Origin: Vibrio tarriae
Lineage (GTDB): Bacteria > Pseudomonadota > Gammaproteobacteria > Enterobacterales > Vibrionaceae
Direction: 5' to 3'
Assembly (NCBI RefSeq): GCF_002216685.1
Contig: NZ_CP022352.1
Location: 868,001 to 932,000 of the forward strand
DNA length: 64,000 nucleotides
In this document: in pieces, positions 9,878 through 17,745 of the stretch
How the letters are laid out: each line of letters begins with the position of its first letter
Position numbering within the stretch: position 1 is the stretch's first letter
Program-made: the position numbers and the translations under genes
Notes under the pieces: generated by a model
What the model saw: the letters and a program-made list of their open reading frames with translations, nothing else
Told to the model about the DNA's origin: nothing
Databases searched by the model: none

Positions 9878-11182
9878 TTAACGATCCCAGTACGCTTCTT
9901 CCAAGCTATCTTCGCGCTCAGGTAAGGCACGTGATAAGCGTGGTGAATGCTGAGTCAACACTTCATAGCTGACGCGGTTTGCGTACTTACACACTTGAGA
10001 GAGCGAGGAATAGGTCAGATATGGCTGATCATGCTTGGCAGAATTGGGCACATTGCGTTGGTGATACGCGTTTGCCGCCATATCGTGCAGCAACGCAGAA
10101 AGTGCGCCATCGCCAGCCCCATTGGTGTTTTTAATCTCTAGCGGGCCGCCTAAGTATGGGCCAATGTGAGAGTAAACTTTCAGCGGGGTGCGGCAATCCT
10201 CTTTACGCATTGCGCGGCTGAATTCGTACTTATTAAACTCAGGAATATTACCCGGTAGCAGAGGTAGCTCTGTTTCACGCTTAGCTGACTCGTCAATATA
10301 GCCCGCCATATACAAACCCACAGGGCCTGCCGTGCACAGCACTAAGTCAACCCATTGCAGGGCTTTATCTGCAGCGAGCAGAGGGTCGCGTTCACCAGTG
10401 AGCGCTGCGCCTTCTTCTTCATTCATCGCAACAACGGTCACATGCTCTTTCATGTAGTTTTGCCACCATTCGGCGTTACCTTCGATCACATATTTTGTGC
10501 CTAGGGTTAGAACCACAGGAATACTGCGTGCTTTTGCGATTTCAATGGCGCGTTGCACCGCTTGTGGCATCGGATCTTCAGGTTTACCACGCATCAAATA
10601 GGATGACACAACCAAAGCCGAAGCTTTATCAAACACTTCTTCGGGAATGCTATCAGAGCGCAGCTTATTCATGTGCCCTTCATTGATCGCAAACGTTCGT
10701 TCACCATCTTCAGAAATCAAGGTGTAGCAACGACCGATAGGACCATCCACCGTTTGCAAGTGGTTTAAATTCATCCGAGCTGAGGTGCGGCACAGGTAGC
10801 GATAAGCGTATGAGCCGACTTCGATATTTTTCGACATCACACCCAGCAACACCGATTTGCTGTCCGCTAAAACCGAATAGTTGTGCAATGTGTTACCAAT
10901 GGTATCTCCCGGATACTGGTGAGTGATCAACCCACGTACAACCAATTCGTGGTAGAGCGCATCCGCTTTGCTCTCTTCCAATACCAGTGAGTGACCTTTA
11001 CTGAGTTCGTAGCGAGTTAAAAACTCGTCATCGACGCGAGCTTCGATATCAACGATGGTTTGACCGACACCGACAACAGTAGGGCGATTGAGCTTTGGTG
11101 TTTGCTGAATTTGGTTGACGAGTGGATCGCGGGCGTGAGTTGGAAAATAGTGCTTAGATTTGCGCTGACCGGGAAACTTCAT
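9878..11182 (-). CDS. gsk: Inosine-guanosine kinase
   Basis: Phosphorylates inosine and guanosine with ATP in purine salvage; PfkB/ribokinase family. The 434-residue protein starts MKFPGQRKSKHYFP, as in E. coli Gsk (also 434). I chose ATG 11182 for that reason; an upstream in-frame ATG at 11245 would add 21 residues with no homologous counterpart. Motifs: TIGNTLHNYSVLADSKSVLLG, DGPIGRCYTLI, VVLTLGTKYVI, the PfkB C-terminal signature NTNGAGDGALSALLH with the catalytic Asp, and the conserved end LPEREDSLEEAYWDR. Transcribed alone, convergent with the sulfatase gene. Confidence 0.95.
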   Translation of the reverse strand: MKFPGQRKSKHYFPTHARDPLVNQIQQTPKLNRPTVVGVGQTIVDIEARVDDEFLTRYELSKGHSLVLEESKADALYHELVVRGLITHQYPGDTIGNTLHNYSVLADSKSVLLGVMSKNIEVGSYAYRYLCRTSARMNLNHLQTVDGPIGRCYTLISEDGERTFAINEGHMNKLRSDSIPEEVFDKASALVVSSYLMRGKPEDPMPQAVQRAIEIAKARSIPVVLTLGTKYVIEGNAEWWQNYMKEHVTVVAMNEEEGAALTGERDPLLAADKALQWVDLVLCTAGPVGLYMAGYIDESAKRETELPLLPGNIPEFNKYEFSRAMRKEDCRTPLKVYSHIGPYLGGPLEIKNTNGAGDGALSALLHDMAANAYHQRNVPNSAKHDQPYLTYSSLSQVCKYANRVSYEVLTQHSPRLSRALPEREDSLEEAYWDR

Positions 11183-11299
11183 TTTGAAAGTGTTAATTGA
11201 CAAATTTTCGCGCATCATATCACAGATGTGGCAAATTACTTTCATTTTTATTGCAGCCTGAAGTGATGTGAAACGCGTATCAGGCTGCGCAGTGTAGGA

Positions 11300-11782
11300 C
11301 TATTTGCTCTGTGTTTCAGGGAAGGCGTTGTAGGCTTGAGTTCCCCACAGTGGCACGGTAGAAAGGCTGTGTTTGAAACTGCCGGATGTTTCTTTGGTCG
11401 AATAGGAGAGGTACATCAGGGTTTGGTTTTTGGCATCAAAAATGCGGCGAATTTTCATCGATTTGAAGAAAATACTTTTGGACTTTTGAAACACTACTTC
11501 ACCAGAGGCAGATTTATCAATTTGCGCAATCATCTCAGGGGTAATTTCGCCCGTCTGGCGGCAAGAAATGGCGGAGTCTGATGGGTCGGCCAAACTTAAA
11601 TCGGCTTCAATGCTCGCTACATGGCAAGTCACGCCAGTGACAACCGGGTCGGTCAGGTTATTGATTTTAATGTCTTTCAAGGTAAACATGCCGAGGCTAA
11701 CATCACCGACTTCTGAGCGATCACAACCACTCAAAACGAAAGCGAAGGAAAGAAGCAAGGCAGTGCGAATTGGATTGAGCAT
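11300..11782 (-). CDS. creA: CreA family lipoprotein
   Basis: A CreA (DUF1131-type) protein of 160 residues. It has a lipoprotein signal: MLNPIRTALLLSFAFVLSGC with lipobox LSGC, so Cys20 should be acylated. The family core is visible as VVTGVTCHVASIEA, DPSDSAISCRQTGEI, GEVVFQKSKSIFFKSMKIRRIFDAKNQTLMYLSYS. I use ATG 11782, since the longer frame begins at TTG 11788 only two codons earlier. The role of CreA is not established; in E. coli it lies beside creBCD but shows no link to that system here. It is 117 bp upstream of gsk on the same strand, so cotranscription is possible. Confidence 0.85.
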   Translation of the reverse strand: MLNPIRTALLLSFAFVLSGCDRSEVGDVSLGMFTLKDIKINNLTDPVVTGVTCHVASIEADLSLADPSDSAISCRQTGEITPEMIAQIDKSASGEVVFQKSKSIFFKSMKIRRIFDAKNQTLMYLSYSTKETSGSFKHSLSTVPLWGTQAYNAFPETQSK

Positions 11783-11808
11783 AATCAAGTTCCGTTTAAG
11801 TTAATTGT

Positions 11809-11945
11809 GTATCCCCTTTCTACTTGAAGTTGCAGCGGTACTTAAGCGTCTACCTGCAATTCCACGTCGTTTGGGTATATATCACCTTTCTACCTGATAC
11901 TGGGACACTCAGTGCGGCAACTTCAGGCTGTTTGGGTTTACATCA
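11809..11945. repeat. Two adjacent shortened ERIC-like intergenic repeats
   Basis: 11809-11880 begins GTATCCCCTTTCTACTTGAAG, continues TTGCAGCGG, and ends CTACCTGCAATTCC with GTTTGGGTATA: both ends of the Vibrio ERIC-like palindrome with the centre removed. 11881-11945 is a more diverged copy (ATCACCTTTCTACCTGATAC, then CGGCAACTTCAGGCTGTTTGGGT). The rest of the 11783-12109 gap holds no recognisable gene. Confidence 0.7.
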
Positions 11946-12109
11946 TACTGATTTTCTGGCGATAGTGCAGCCTCATGGCTAAGACCTTGATACGCAATTC
12001 GCTATGAACAGGGATTAAAGCTTGTTCCGTGCTGGCTTGATGAGTATGCTGCGTTTACTGCGACGCTTATTGATTAGGTGTTGCTTCACCAACCAAGAAG
12101 AAGTCCCCT

Positions 12110-12616
12110 ATGATTTACTCTCCCTCACCTGTGGTTGCAGCCAAAAATCAGTGGTTATTAAGCCAAGTGGATGTCGAATTCCCAACTGCTGAAAGTTTAG
12201 AGGGGCGCGATATTTACCATGCGTTAAACCTACAAACTGAAGTTTCGTTGTTTCAGCCGCAGGCATGCAGTGTGCCCTTGCTGCAAGAGATCTATCTGGT
12301 GGATTTTCATCGCTTAACCATATTGTTTGCTCTCTTGCAAGCAACGCGTAGCCCAGAAAAGCATGATCAAGAACGTTTGGTTGAATTTTTTACGCAAATT
12401 ATTTATTCACCGCCATGTCAGCTATTCCTAGGATTTCATCTTGGTGAGCCCGTTGCGGCCGGTATGGTGACCGAGCATGAGCAAATGGTTTTGCTCTCAG
12501 ATCTGGTTGTGAAACCCAACAACCTGTTTGAAACTCGCGAAGCGTTTGCCCATGCACTGTATGCAAAATGGCAAGCGATGACGGCAAGCCAAGCGATCCC
12601 TTACATCGAACTCTGA
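12110..12616 (+). CDS. Uncharacterised protein, weakly GNAT-like C-terminus
   Basis: A 168-residue soluble protein that I do not recognise. The second half (QLFLGFHLGEPVAAGMVTEHEQMVLLSDLVVKPNNLFETREAFAHALYAKW) has the strand-turn-strand and basic loop rhythm of a GNAT acetyltransferase core, but no clear Q/RxxGxG acetyl-CoA loop can be seen. The N-terminal half is helical and Gln/Leu-rich. The gene stands alone, with GAAGAAG upstream of the ATG, and the HAD gene follows 143 bp later on the same strand. Catalytic function should not be assumed. Confidence 0.7.
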   Translation: MIYSPSPVVAAKNQWLLSQVDVEFPTAESLEGRDIYHALNLQTEVSLFQPQACSVPLLQEIYLVDFHRLTILFALLQATRSPEKHDQERLVEFFTQIIYSPPCQLFLGFHLGEPVAAGMVTEHEQMVLLSDLVVKPNNLFETREAFAHALYAKWQAMTASQAIPYIEL

Positions 12617-12759
12617 GCCAGTTTAGTTTCTGTTCGCAAAAGAGTGACTTCAGTAGAAGTTATGCACGTTTGTGCATGGTTTTCTGCCATTCTGTTAACT
12701 CCATCCTTTTTAGTGCCACAGTGAGATATACACTGCTAATGAGGACGGAGGGATAAGTA

Positions 12760-13440
12760 ATGACTGGATCCAGAGTAAAATGTGTCATTTTTGACTGTGA
12801 AGGAACCTTAGTAGACAGCGAACGTTTGTGCTGTGAAGCTCTGGTACAAGTGTTTGGTGAGCTTGGGGTGTCATTAAGCTATCAACAGGTAGCGGAGCAT
12901 TTCTCTGGCGGCAAAATTGCCGACATTCTCCATTCCGCCTGTCAACTGGCGCAGATCACCGCCGATATTGACTTGCTTGAACAGCGTTATCGTTCGATTG
13001 TCGCAGCAACGTTTCGGCGTAAACTTTCACCGATGGGCGGCGCTAGGGCATTGCTCAACTACTTGAAGCGTAACCACATTGAATTTTGTGTGGCTTCAAA
13101 CGCACCACGAGAAAAAATCGCGATGACCCTGACTCTCGCTGGCCTTGAGCACTATTTTGAAGGGCGGATTTTTTCTGCTTTTGATGCCAACAGTTGGAAG
13201 CCTGAGCCAGATCTCATCCGTTATTGTGCAATGAACATGGGCTTTACATTGGATGAGTGTATCTATGTTGACGACACTCCAAAGGGTGTAGAAGCGGGAT
13301 TAAATGCTGAAGTGCTGACATTTCAATTAAGCCCATTGAATCCGCAAAATCGCAGCCATTCTCAACAAGTCATTGTCTTGAGTAATTTACTCCAATTAGC
13401 GGAATTCTTGAGTGGTAATATGATGCGCCAATCTGCGTAA
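12760..13440 (+). CDS. HAD-superfamily phosphatase, YieH / beta-phosphoglucomutase-like
   Basis: A 226-residue subfamily I HAD hydrolase, closest in my reading to E. coli YieH (6-phosphogluconate phosphatase). Motif I is VIFDCEGTLVDSE, with nucleophile D12; motif II is the serine in VASNAPREK; motif III the lysine in NSWKPEPDLI; motif IV YVDDTPKGVEAG. The cap domain sits between residues 20 and 85. Oddity: the second motif I aspartate, the usual general acid two residues after the nucleophile, is glutamate (E14). That should slow phosphoryl turnover or change its outcome. Stands alone on the plus strand, with GGACGGAGGG before the start. Confidence 0.85.
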   Translation: MTGSRVKCVIFDCEGTLVDSERLCCEALVQVFGELGVSLSYQQVAEHFSGGKIADILHSACQLAQITADIDLLEQRYRSIVAATFRRKLSPMGGARALLNYLKRNHIEFCVASNAPREKIAMTLTLAGLEHYFEGRIFSAFDANSWKPEPDLIRYCAMNMGFTLDECIYVDDTPKGVEAGLNAEVLTFQLSPLNPQNRSHSQQVIVLSNLLQLAEFLSGNMMRQSA

Positions 13441-13533
13441 CCGAACCTTTATCGACGTCACTCTAGCCTGTTGATCGCAGTCGTTTGATTAAAGAACTTA
13501 AACGAGTGAAAACTGAATACTTGCCATACTTTT

Positions 13534-13579
13534 CACAACCGCATTCTTCATCCTTGAACAGAAGAACAATGCGGTTGTG
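13534..13579. repeat. Inverted repeat downstream of the zinc-ribbon gene
   Basis: 12 bp arms CACAACCGCATT / AATGCGGTTGTG, extended by CTT/AAG pairing, with a 22-base spacer. There is no T-run on either strand, so it is not a typical intrinsic terminator. It lies between two genes that converge on it. Confidence 0.6.
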
Positions 13580-13597
13580 ATGAATGCCGATTCTCTA

Positions 13598-13819
13598 CTA
13601 TTGACGAGTTTTGATACCAATGTGAACAAAGCGATTCGTGAGATTCGCTTTAGCGGCCAGCATAGGTTGAATGCTGGTAAGGGTATTGGTGTGAAAGCCA
13701 CATTTCGCGCAGTAAAATTTTTCTCTATCGGCAGAAATGAAAAATTCATCGTGTTGGCAGAGGGGGCAGCAATCGAGCGTTTCTTCTGCAACGGTTTCTT
13801 CGACAAGTCGGTTATCCAT
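13598..13819 (-). CDS. Small zinc-ribbon protein
   Basis: A 73-residue protein with two CxxC knuckles (CPLC and CAKC) 18 residues apart, spaced as in a single zinc ribbon: LDCCPLCQHDEFFISADREKFYCAKCGFHT. Competing open frames on both strands overlap this stretch, but only this one has a recognisable domain. A GAG sits 10 bases before the ATG. Function unknown; ribbons of this kind occur in small nucleic-acid-binding or regulatory proteins. The surrounding DNA (13441-14103) has no other gene. Confidence 0.7.
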   Translation of the reverse strand: MDNRLVEETVAEETLDCCPLCQHDEFFISADREKFYCAKCGFHTNTLTSIQPMLAAKANLTNRFVHIGIKTRQ

Positions 13820-14103
13820 AGTTTTATTCTCAGCAGCAAAAAAAGTGAGTATTGCTTCGCGTCTTTGGTGACGCTAGGCTTGTGATGTAATTTTATATTT
13901 GCATTTAGCATAAACACTTTCTGAAAGTTTGTTGGTGAGCCGTTCTATTTTTGTTCCAAAATTGAGATGCAATTCATAGAAAATACATGCACAAATTGTC
14001 ATCGATCATACTCTTATCGAGTTCTGTCGGAACTTGAGGTTAGCTTTTCCAGTAGGGCGGAGATGACGCCAATAAACATCACTTTGACGAGTAAAAAACA
14101 TCG

Positions 14104-14442
14104 ATGAAGCCAGCAGATTTGAATCCCACTGACTATTGCGTGGTACTGACGACCACTAACGACAAGCACAATGCTGAGCACATTATCCATCATCTGCTTG
14201 AACACAAGCTTGCTGCCTGTGTTCAAGTTTTGCCGATAGAAAGTCATTATCTGTGGCAGGGCAATTATTGTCAGGACAAGGAGCTGCTGCTGGTGATCAA
14301 AACCCAAGTGGCTTGTTACGCTGCGCTTGAAAGTGCCGTTCAGCTGCTTCATCCGTATCAAGTACCACAGATCGTGCAACTGCCGCTTACTCAAGGTTTT
14401 GAACCTTATCTAGCTTGGCTTAAACACAATACCCAGCCTTAG
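14104..14442 (+). CDS. cutA: Divalent cation tolerance protein CutA
   Basis: A small trimeric PII-like-fold protein linked to copper/divalent metal tolerance. Its 112 residues are the normal length. Family core: YCVVLTTTNDKHNAEHIIHHLLEHKLAACVQVLPIESHYLWQG, then LLLVIKTQVACYAALESAVQLLHPYQVPQIVQLPL. The conserved cysteine in LAACVQ and the tryptophan in YLWQG are present. Convergent with the DUF2238 gene, the two stop codons overlapping by four bases. In Enterobacteria cutA precedes dsbD; that link is absent here. Confidence 0.92.
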   Translation: MKPADLNPTDYCVVLTTTNDKHNAEHIIHHLLEHKLAACVQVLPIESHYLWQGNYCQDKELLLVIKTQVACYAALESAVQLLHPYQVPQIVQLPLTQGFEPYLAWLKHNTQP

Positions 14443-15026
14443 CCTCTAGTTCGCTGCCATGCGAGTAAGCAAAGTGCGGTGATGGCACCTAAGGTATCGC
14501 ACAACATATCTTTCTGGGCATCCCAAACATCCCCTTGTGAGCCTAAAAACGCGATACCTTCTTCGCCACCGGCGAGCGCGGCGTACCACCATTCAATAAT
14601 TTCGTAAGCCGCAGCAAGGCTCATTAAGCTAAATAGTGCAAAGCTGTAGGCTAGCCAAGGTTTCGTTTGCTGCTTACGTAACAGCCATTCCGCAATAGGA
14701 TAAGCATAAAGACCGATGGAGAAATGGGCGACGCGATCGAATTGATTGCGTGTTGAGCCGATCAGGGCATTAAACCAGTCAAAAGGGACTTCCGCGAAGG
14801 TGTATTTTGCGCCTATGGTGTGCAAACAGAGCCAAACAAACATCAATACATAGGCGGTCGTGCTCATTGACCAGCGTAAAGAGACCCACCAAACCGTGGC
14901 CAGTACCAGAATGGCGGGGATGATTTCGGCAAACCAAACGGCACGTGAAGTAGGCGCTATGGCTGAAAAAACAAAAACCAAGCTGTAAAAAAGGGTCAAT
15001 CCGATAAGAGGTCGCGACAATGGCAT
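14439..15026 (-). CDS. DUF2238 (YjdF-like) inner-membrane protein
   Basis: A 195-residue integral membrane protein with about six helices. Hallmarks of the DUF2238 family: FDWFNALIGSTRNQFDRVAHFSIGLYAYPIAEWLLRK, AAAYEIIEWWYAALAGGEEGIAFLGSQGDVWDAQKDMLCDTLGAI. The buried charged motifs NQFDRVAHF, YEIIEWW and QGDVWDAQKDM are typical of the family and suggest a catalytic or ion-binding site within the membrane. No function is established. A clear ribosome binding site (ACGGAGATTTACT) precedes ATG 15026. Overlaps the cutA stop by four bases. Confidence 0.85.
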   Translation of the reverse strand: MPLSRPLIGLTLFYSLVFVFSAIAPTSRAVWFAEIIPAILVLATVWWVSLRWSMSTTAYVLMFVWLCLHTIGAKYTFAEVPFDWFNALIGSTRNQFDRVAHFSIGLYAYPIAEWLLRKQQTKPWLAYSFALFSLMSLAAAYEIIEWWYAALAGGEEGIAFLGSQGDVWDAQKDMLCDTLGAITALCLLAWQRTRG

Positions 15027-15261
15027 AGTAAATCTCCGTCAATGGAATGGGTACTATCCTGCCATCATTATGAACATTGTTCAATTTTCAAATATCCAGA
15101 GCGAATGAAACGTCAGAAATCTGGCTTTTTCAGTGTCAGAAAAACAGCCTGCAAGCCTTATGGGCATTGATCTTCACACAATCAATATTTGCCATTTCAC
15201 CGCCGTGACAAATGGGTTAGATTGACCTTGAATTAGAGTATTTCGTGGGAATGGAAGCCTT

Positions 15262-15885
15262 ATGTCAGACAGTCGCCAGCTTGCTGCAACGTTTCAGACT
15301 TATATGGAAAATCCGCTGTTGTGGCCGATTTTTGAGGTTCTGAAACGCCAACCTTCAGGATGGAAAGTGCATACCTTAGCCGCTCACTTGAGTGAGTTAG
15401 GCATCATGCCGGTCTTAGACCCTCAGCCGGAAAAAGATCTGTTCAAGCGAAATTTCCTAATCATGAATGCGCTCTATCAGCTCCAAGAAACTCTGCATCC
15501 AGATAAATGGTTGCAAGTTGAAGCGATGAACATCATTTTAACCCCGATGATGCGTAGTGAATTCCACGACATTGATGTCAATGATCCTTTGCGAGATTAC
15601 TACACGCAGTGGATGAACTATGAAGCGAATGAAGGGGAAGTGAAGCGTTTGCTCAATGAGTTTTGGAGTCGATATCGACACTCAGTGGGCAGCCATAACG
15701 GTAAGGATTTAACTCGAGGACAAGCTCTGCGTCTGTTTGAATTAACCGAAGAGGCGAGCGCCGTTGAGATCCGTAAAACGTGGCGTAAGCTTGCTTTGCG
15801 CTGGCATCCCGATCGAGAAAATGGCAATGCCGAACGTTTTCGGATCTTATGTGAAGCGTGGAATGTGCTTAGGCAAGAATTCTAA
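15262..15885 (+). CDS. DnaJ-related protein with C-terminal J-domain
   Basis: A 207-residue protein combining a DNAJ_related N-terminal domain (residues about 5-130: NPLLWPIFEVLKRQPSGWKVHTLAAHL, FLIMNALYQLQETLHPDKW) with a C-terminal J-domain (residues about 150-207: ALRLFELTEEASAVEIRKTWRKLALRWHPDREN). The HPD tripeptide needed to stimulate Hsp70 ATPase is intact. It probably acts as a specialised DnaK co-chaperone; the client is unknown. Found in gamma-proteobacteria including Vibrio. Ends in a strong terminator shared with the convergent ATPase gene. Confidence 0.9.
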   Translation: MSDSRQLAATFQTYMENPLLWPIFEVLKRQPSGWKVHTLAAHLSELGIMPVLDPQPEKDLFKRNFLIMNALYQLQETLHPDKWLQVEAMNIILTPMMRSEFHDIDVNDPLRDYYTQWMNYEANEGEVKRLLNEFWSRYRHSVGSHNGKDLTRGQALRLFELTEEASAVEIRKTWRKLALRWHPDRENGNAERFRILCEAWNVLRQEF

Positions 15886-15896
15886 TCAGGCCTTAG

Positions 15897-15934
15897 AAAC
15901 AGTAACGCGACGCGTTGGTCGCGTTACTGTTTTG
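15897..15934. terminator. Bidirectional terminator
   Basis: A 15 bp stem AAACAGTAACGCGAC / GTCGCGTTACTGTTT between the convergent DnaJ-related and ABC-class ATPase genes. Confidence 0.9.
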
Positions 15935-15967
15935 AAGCTCATTGGCGCTGGAAACTCAGTTAATGGC

Positions 15968-17617
15968 TTAGGCTTTAAATTGTGCTTTTCGCATCCGGTT
16001 TAGGGCTGCCATTGCATCTAAAATACGCGGCTTAGCTAAATCACCGTGGTTTGGCATGGCTTGATACCAGTTACCTTCAAGCATTTTAGTCATGGCTTTG
16101 GCTGGATTGTCTGTCCAACCTGGCAGTTGTGCCAGTTGGAACCACAGCCAACCAATGGCATTCACTTCACTTGAACTTTGCAACTGCTCCAGTGCGGAAA
16201 TGTCCGTAAACTCTTTACCAAAACGCAGAGCATCCAAGCCTTTAGCCGACACACGGAATTTGCCATCCAGCAGCAGTTTTTGCAAAGTGGCACAGTTGAG
16301 AGCTCGTGGTGTAAAGGTCGCGAGTGGGGTTTCACACTCATTACGACGCAGCGTTGGGTGCTGGGCAATCACTTCACGCGCTTTTTCTGTTACGTCGACG
16401 GGTTGGTAGTCGTGCATCTGAATGACGGTATCGGCTACATCCAGATAGTCACCAGAGCCCCCCATCACCACCAGTGTCGAGATGCCGAGATCATCACGTA
16501 ACTGACCGATACGATCCACCAGCGGCGTGATCGGCTCTTCACCTTTGCTAACCAGTGCCTGCATACGCTCATCACGGATCATAAAGTTGGTGGCAGAAGT
16601 GTCTTCATCAATCAGCAGGGTTGTTACGCCCGCTTCAATCGATTCTTGTAACCAAGCCGACTGCGAGGTAGAGCCAGAAGCATCTTGCGTGCTGAAATCG
16701 GTCGTGTCTTTACCCATAGGTAAATGATTGATGTAGTTCGATAGATTGAGATTGTGTACACAACGGCCTTCTTCAGCGCGGATCTTCATCGCTTTAACAT
16801 CAGTGACCATGCGCTCACGACCATCACCCGGAATATGGTTGTAGACCGAACGCTCAAGCGCGGTCAGCAAGGTTGATTTGCCATGGAACCCACCGCCCAC
16901 GATCAAGGTAATCCCTTGTGGAATACCCATACCCACCAGTTCACCTTGGTTAGGCGTTGAGAGGGTGACTTCGAGAGATTTCGGGGCGATGAAAGGAACC
17001 GCTTCTTTCATTGGCAGATCGCAGTTACCGGCTAATCGTGGCAATACACTGCCGTTAGCGACGAAAGCGACAAGACCGAGATCGTCCAGTTGAGTGCGCA
17101 TCGCTTCCTGATCTTCTACGATTTCACAATGATGCAGTAGCGCGGCTTTATCTAACTCGCGTTCAAGCGTGGCACGGCGAATGTATTTCGGCAGGTGAAA
17201 GGTTAAGATATTCAGCGCTTTTTTCGCCAGAATATCGCGTCCTTCCGCTGGCATACTCATGCGAAAACGCAGTTCGATACCGTGTTCGTTAAACAGAACA
17301 GAGGTGCTATCGAGAACCGTTTGACCGCTAATAGCGATCGATAAGCTGTTGTCTTGTTTGGCGAACTCTGCAAAAGCACGAGCGATGAAATCACGCGCAG
17401 CCATTTGATAAGCCGGGGATTTCTCTTTCAGCCAATCTAAACCGGTCAACGACCAAGCGCGCGTAGCACGCAGGCGAGAGGCTGAAGCGTATGGATCAGA
17501 CTGAATGTGATCGATGAACAGAGTAAAGTCGCCAAAGTCGTACTGACCTTTGATCTGCTGATAAGCACGATAGTTCTGCTTTTCGAGTTTCTTGAGTGTT
17601 GCAATTAGTCGATCCAT
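15968..17617 (-). CDS. Predicted ATPase of the ABC class (DUF2791/ABC_ATPase family)
   Basis: A 549-residue soluble protein of the ABC_ATPase family (PF09818-type). A Walker A variant, VGGGFHGKSTLL, lies near residue 240, and an acidic Walker B-like stretch, TTLLIDEDTSATNFMIRD, near residue 340. It is followed by VVMGGSGDYLDVADTVIQM, a strong family marker. The N-terminal 200 residues are family-specific (YDFGDFTLFIDHIQSDPYASASRLR). It has no transmembrane or transporter partner, so it is not a transporter subunit; the fold resembles SMC/Rad50 heads. The cellular role is unknown. Transcribed alone. Confidence 0.85.
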   Translation of the reverse strand: MDRLIATLKKLEKQNYRAYQQIKGQYDFGDFTLFIDHIQSDPYASASRLRATRAWSLTGLDWLKEKSPAYQMAARDFIARAFAEFAKQDNSLSIAISGQTVLDSTSVLFNEHGIELRFRMSMPAEGRDILAKKALNILTFHLPKYIRRATLERELDKAALLHHCEIVEDQEAMRTQLDDLGLVAFVANGSVLPRLAGNCDLPMKEAVPFIAPKSLEVTLSTPNQGELVGMGIPQGITLIVGGGFHGKSTLLTALERSVYNHIPGDGRERMVTDVKAMKIRAEEGRCVHNLNLSNYINHLPMGKDTTDFSTQDASGSTSQSAWLQESIEAGVTTLLIDEDTSATNFMIRDERMQALVSKGEEPITPLVDRIGQLRDDLGISTLVVMGGSGDYLDVADTVIQMHDYQPVDVTEKAREVIAQHPTLRRNECETPLATFTPRALNCATLQKLLLDGKFRVSAKGLDALRFGKEFTDISALEQLQSSSEVNAIGWLWFQLAQLPGWTDNPAKAMTKMLEGNWYQAMPNHGDLAKPRILDAMAALNRMRKAQFKA

Positions 17618-17745
17618 CTCGATTATCGCTCATAGGGAAAGAAAAAGAGGAGCGCGATTATAGGTAGCGCCCACTGAAGAGTAAAGGAATGATAAGCCAA
17701 TCTGTTTGTGCTCGACAACCACAGACCAAGGAATGATGACTTCGA

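Noticed and set aside
13498..13917. A 139-residue minus-strand frame and a 102-residue plus-strand frame over the zinc-ribbon gene
   Set aside because: Only the third frame (13598-13819) carries the paired CxxC motifs; the others have no domain and no ribosome binding site.
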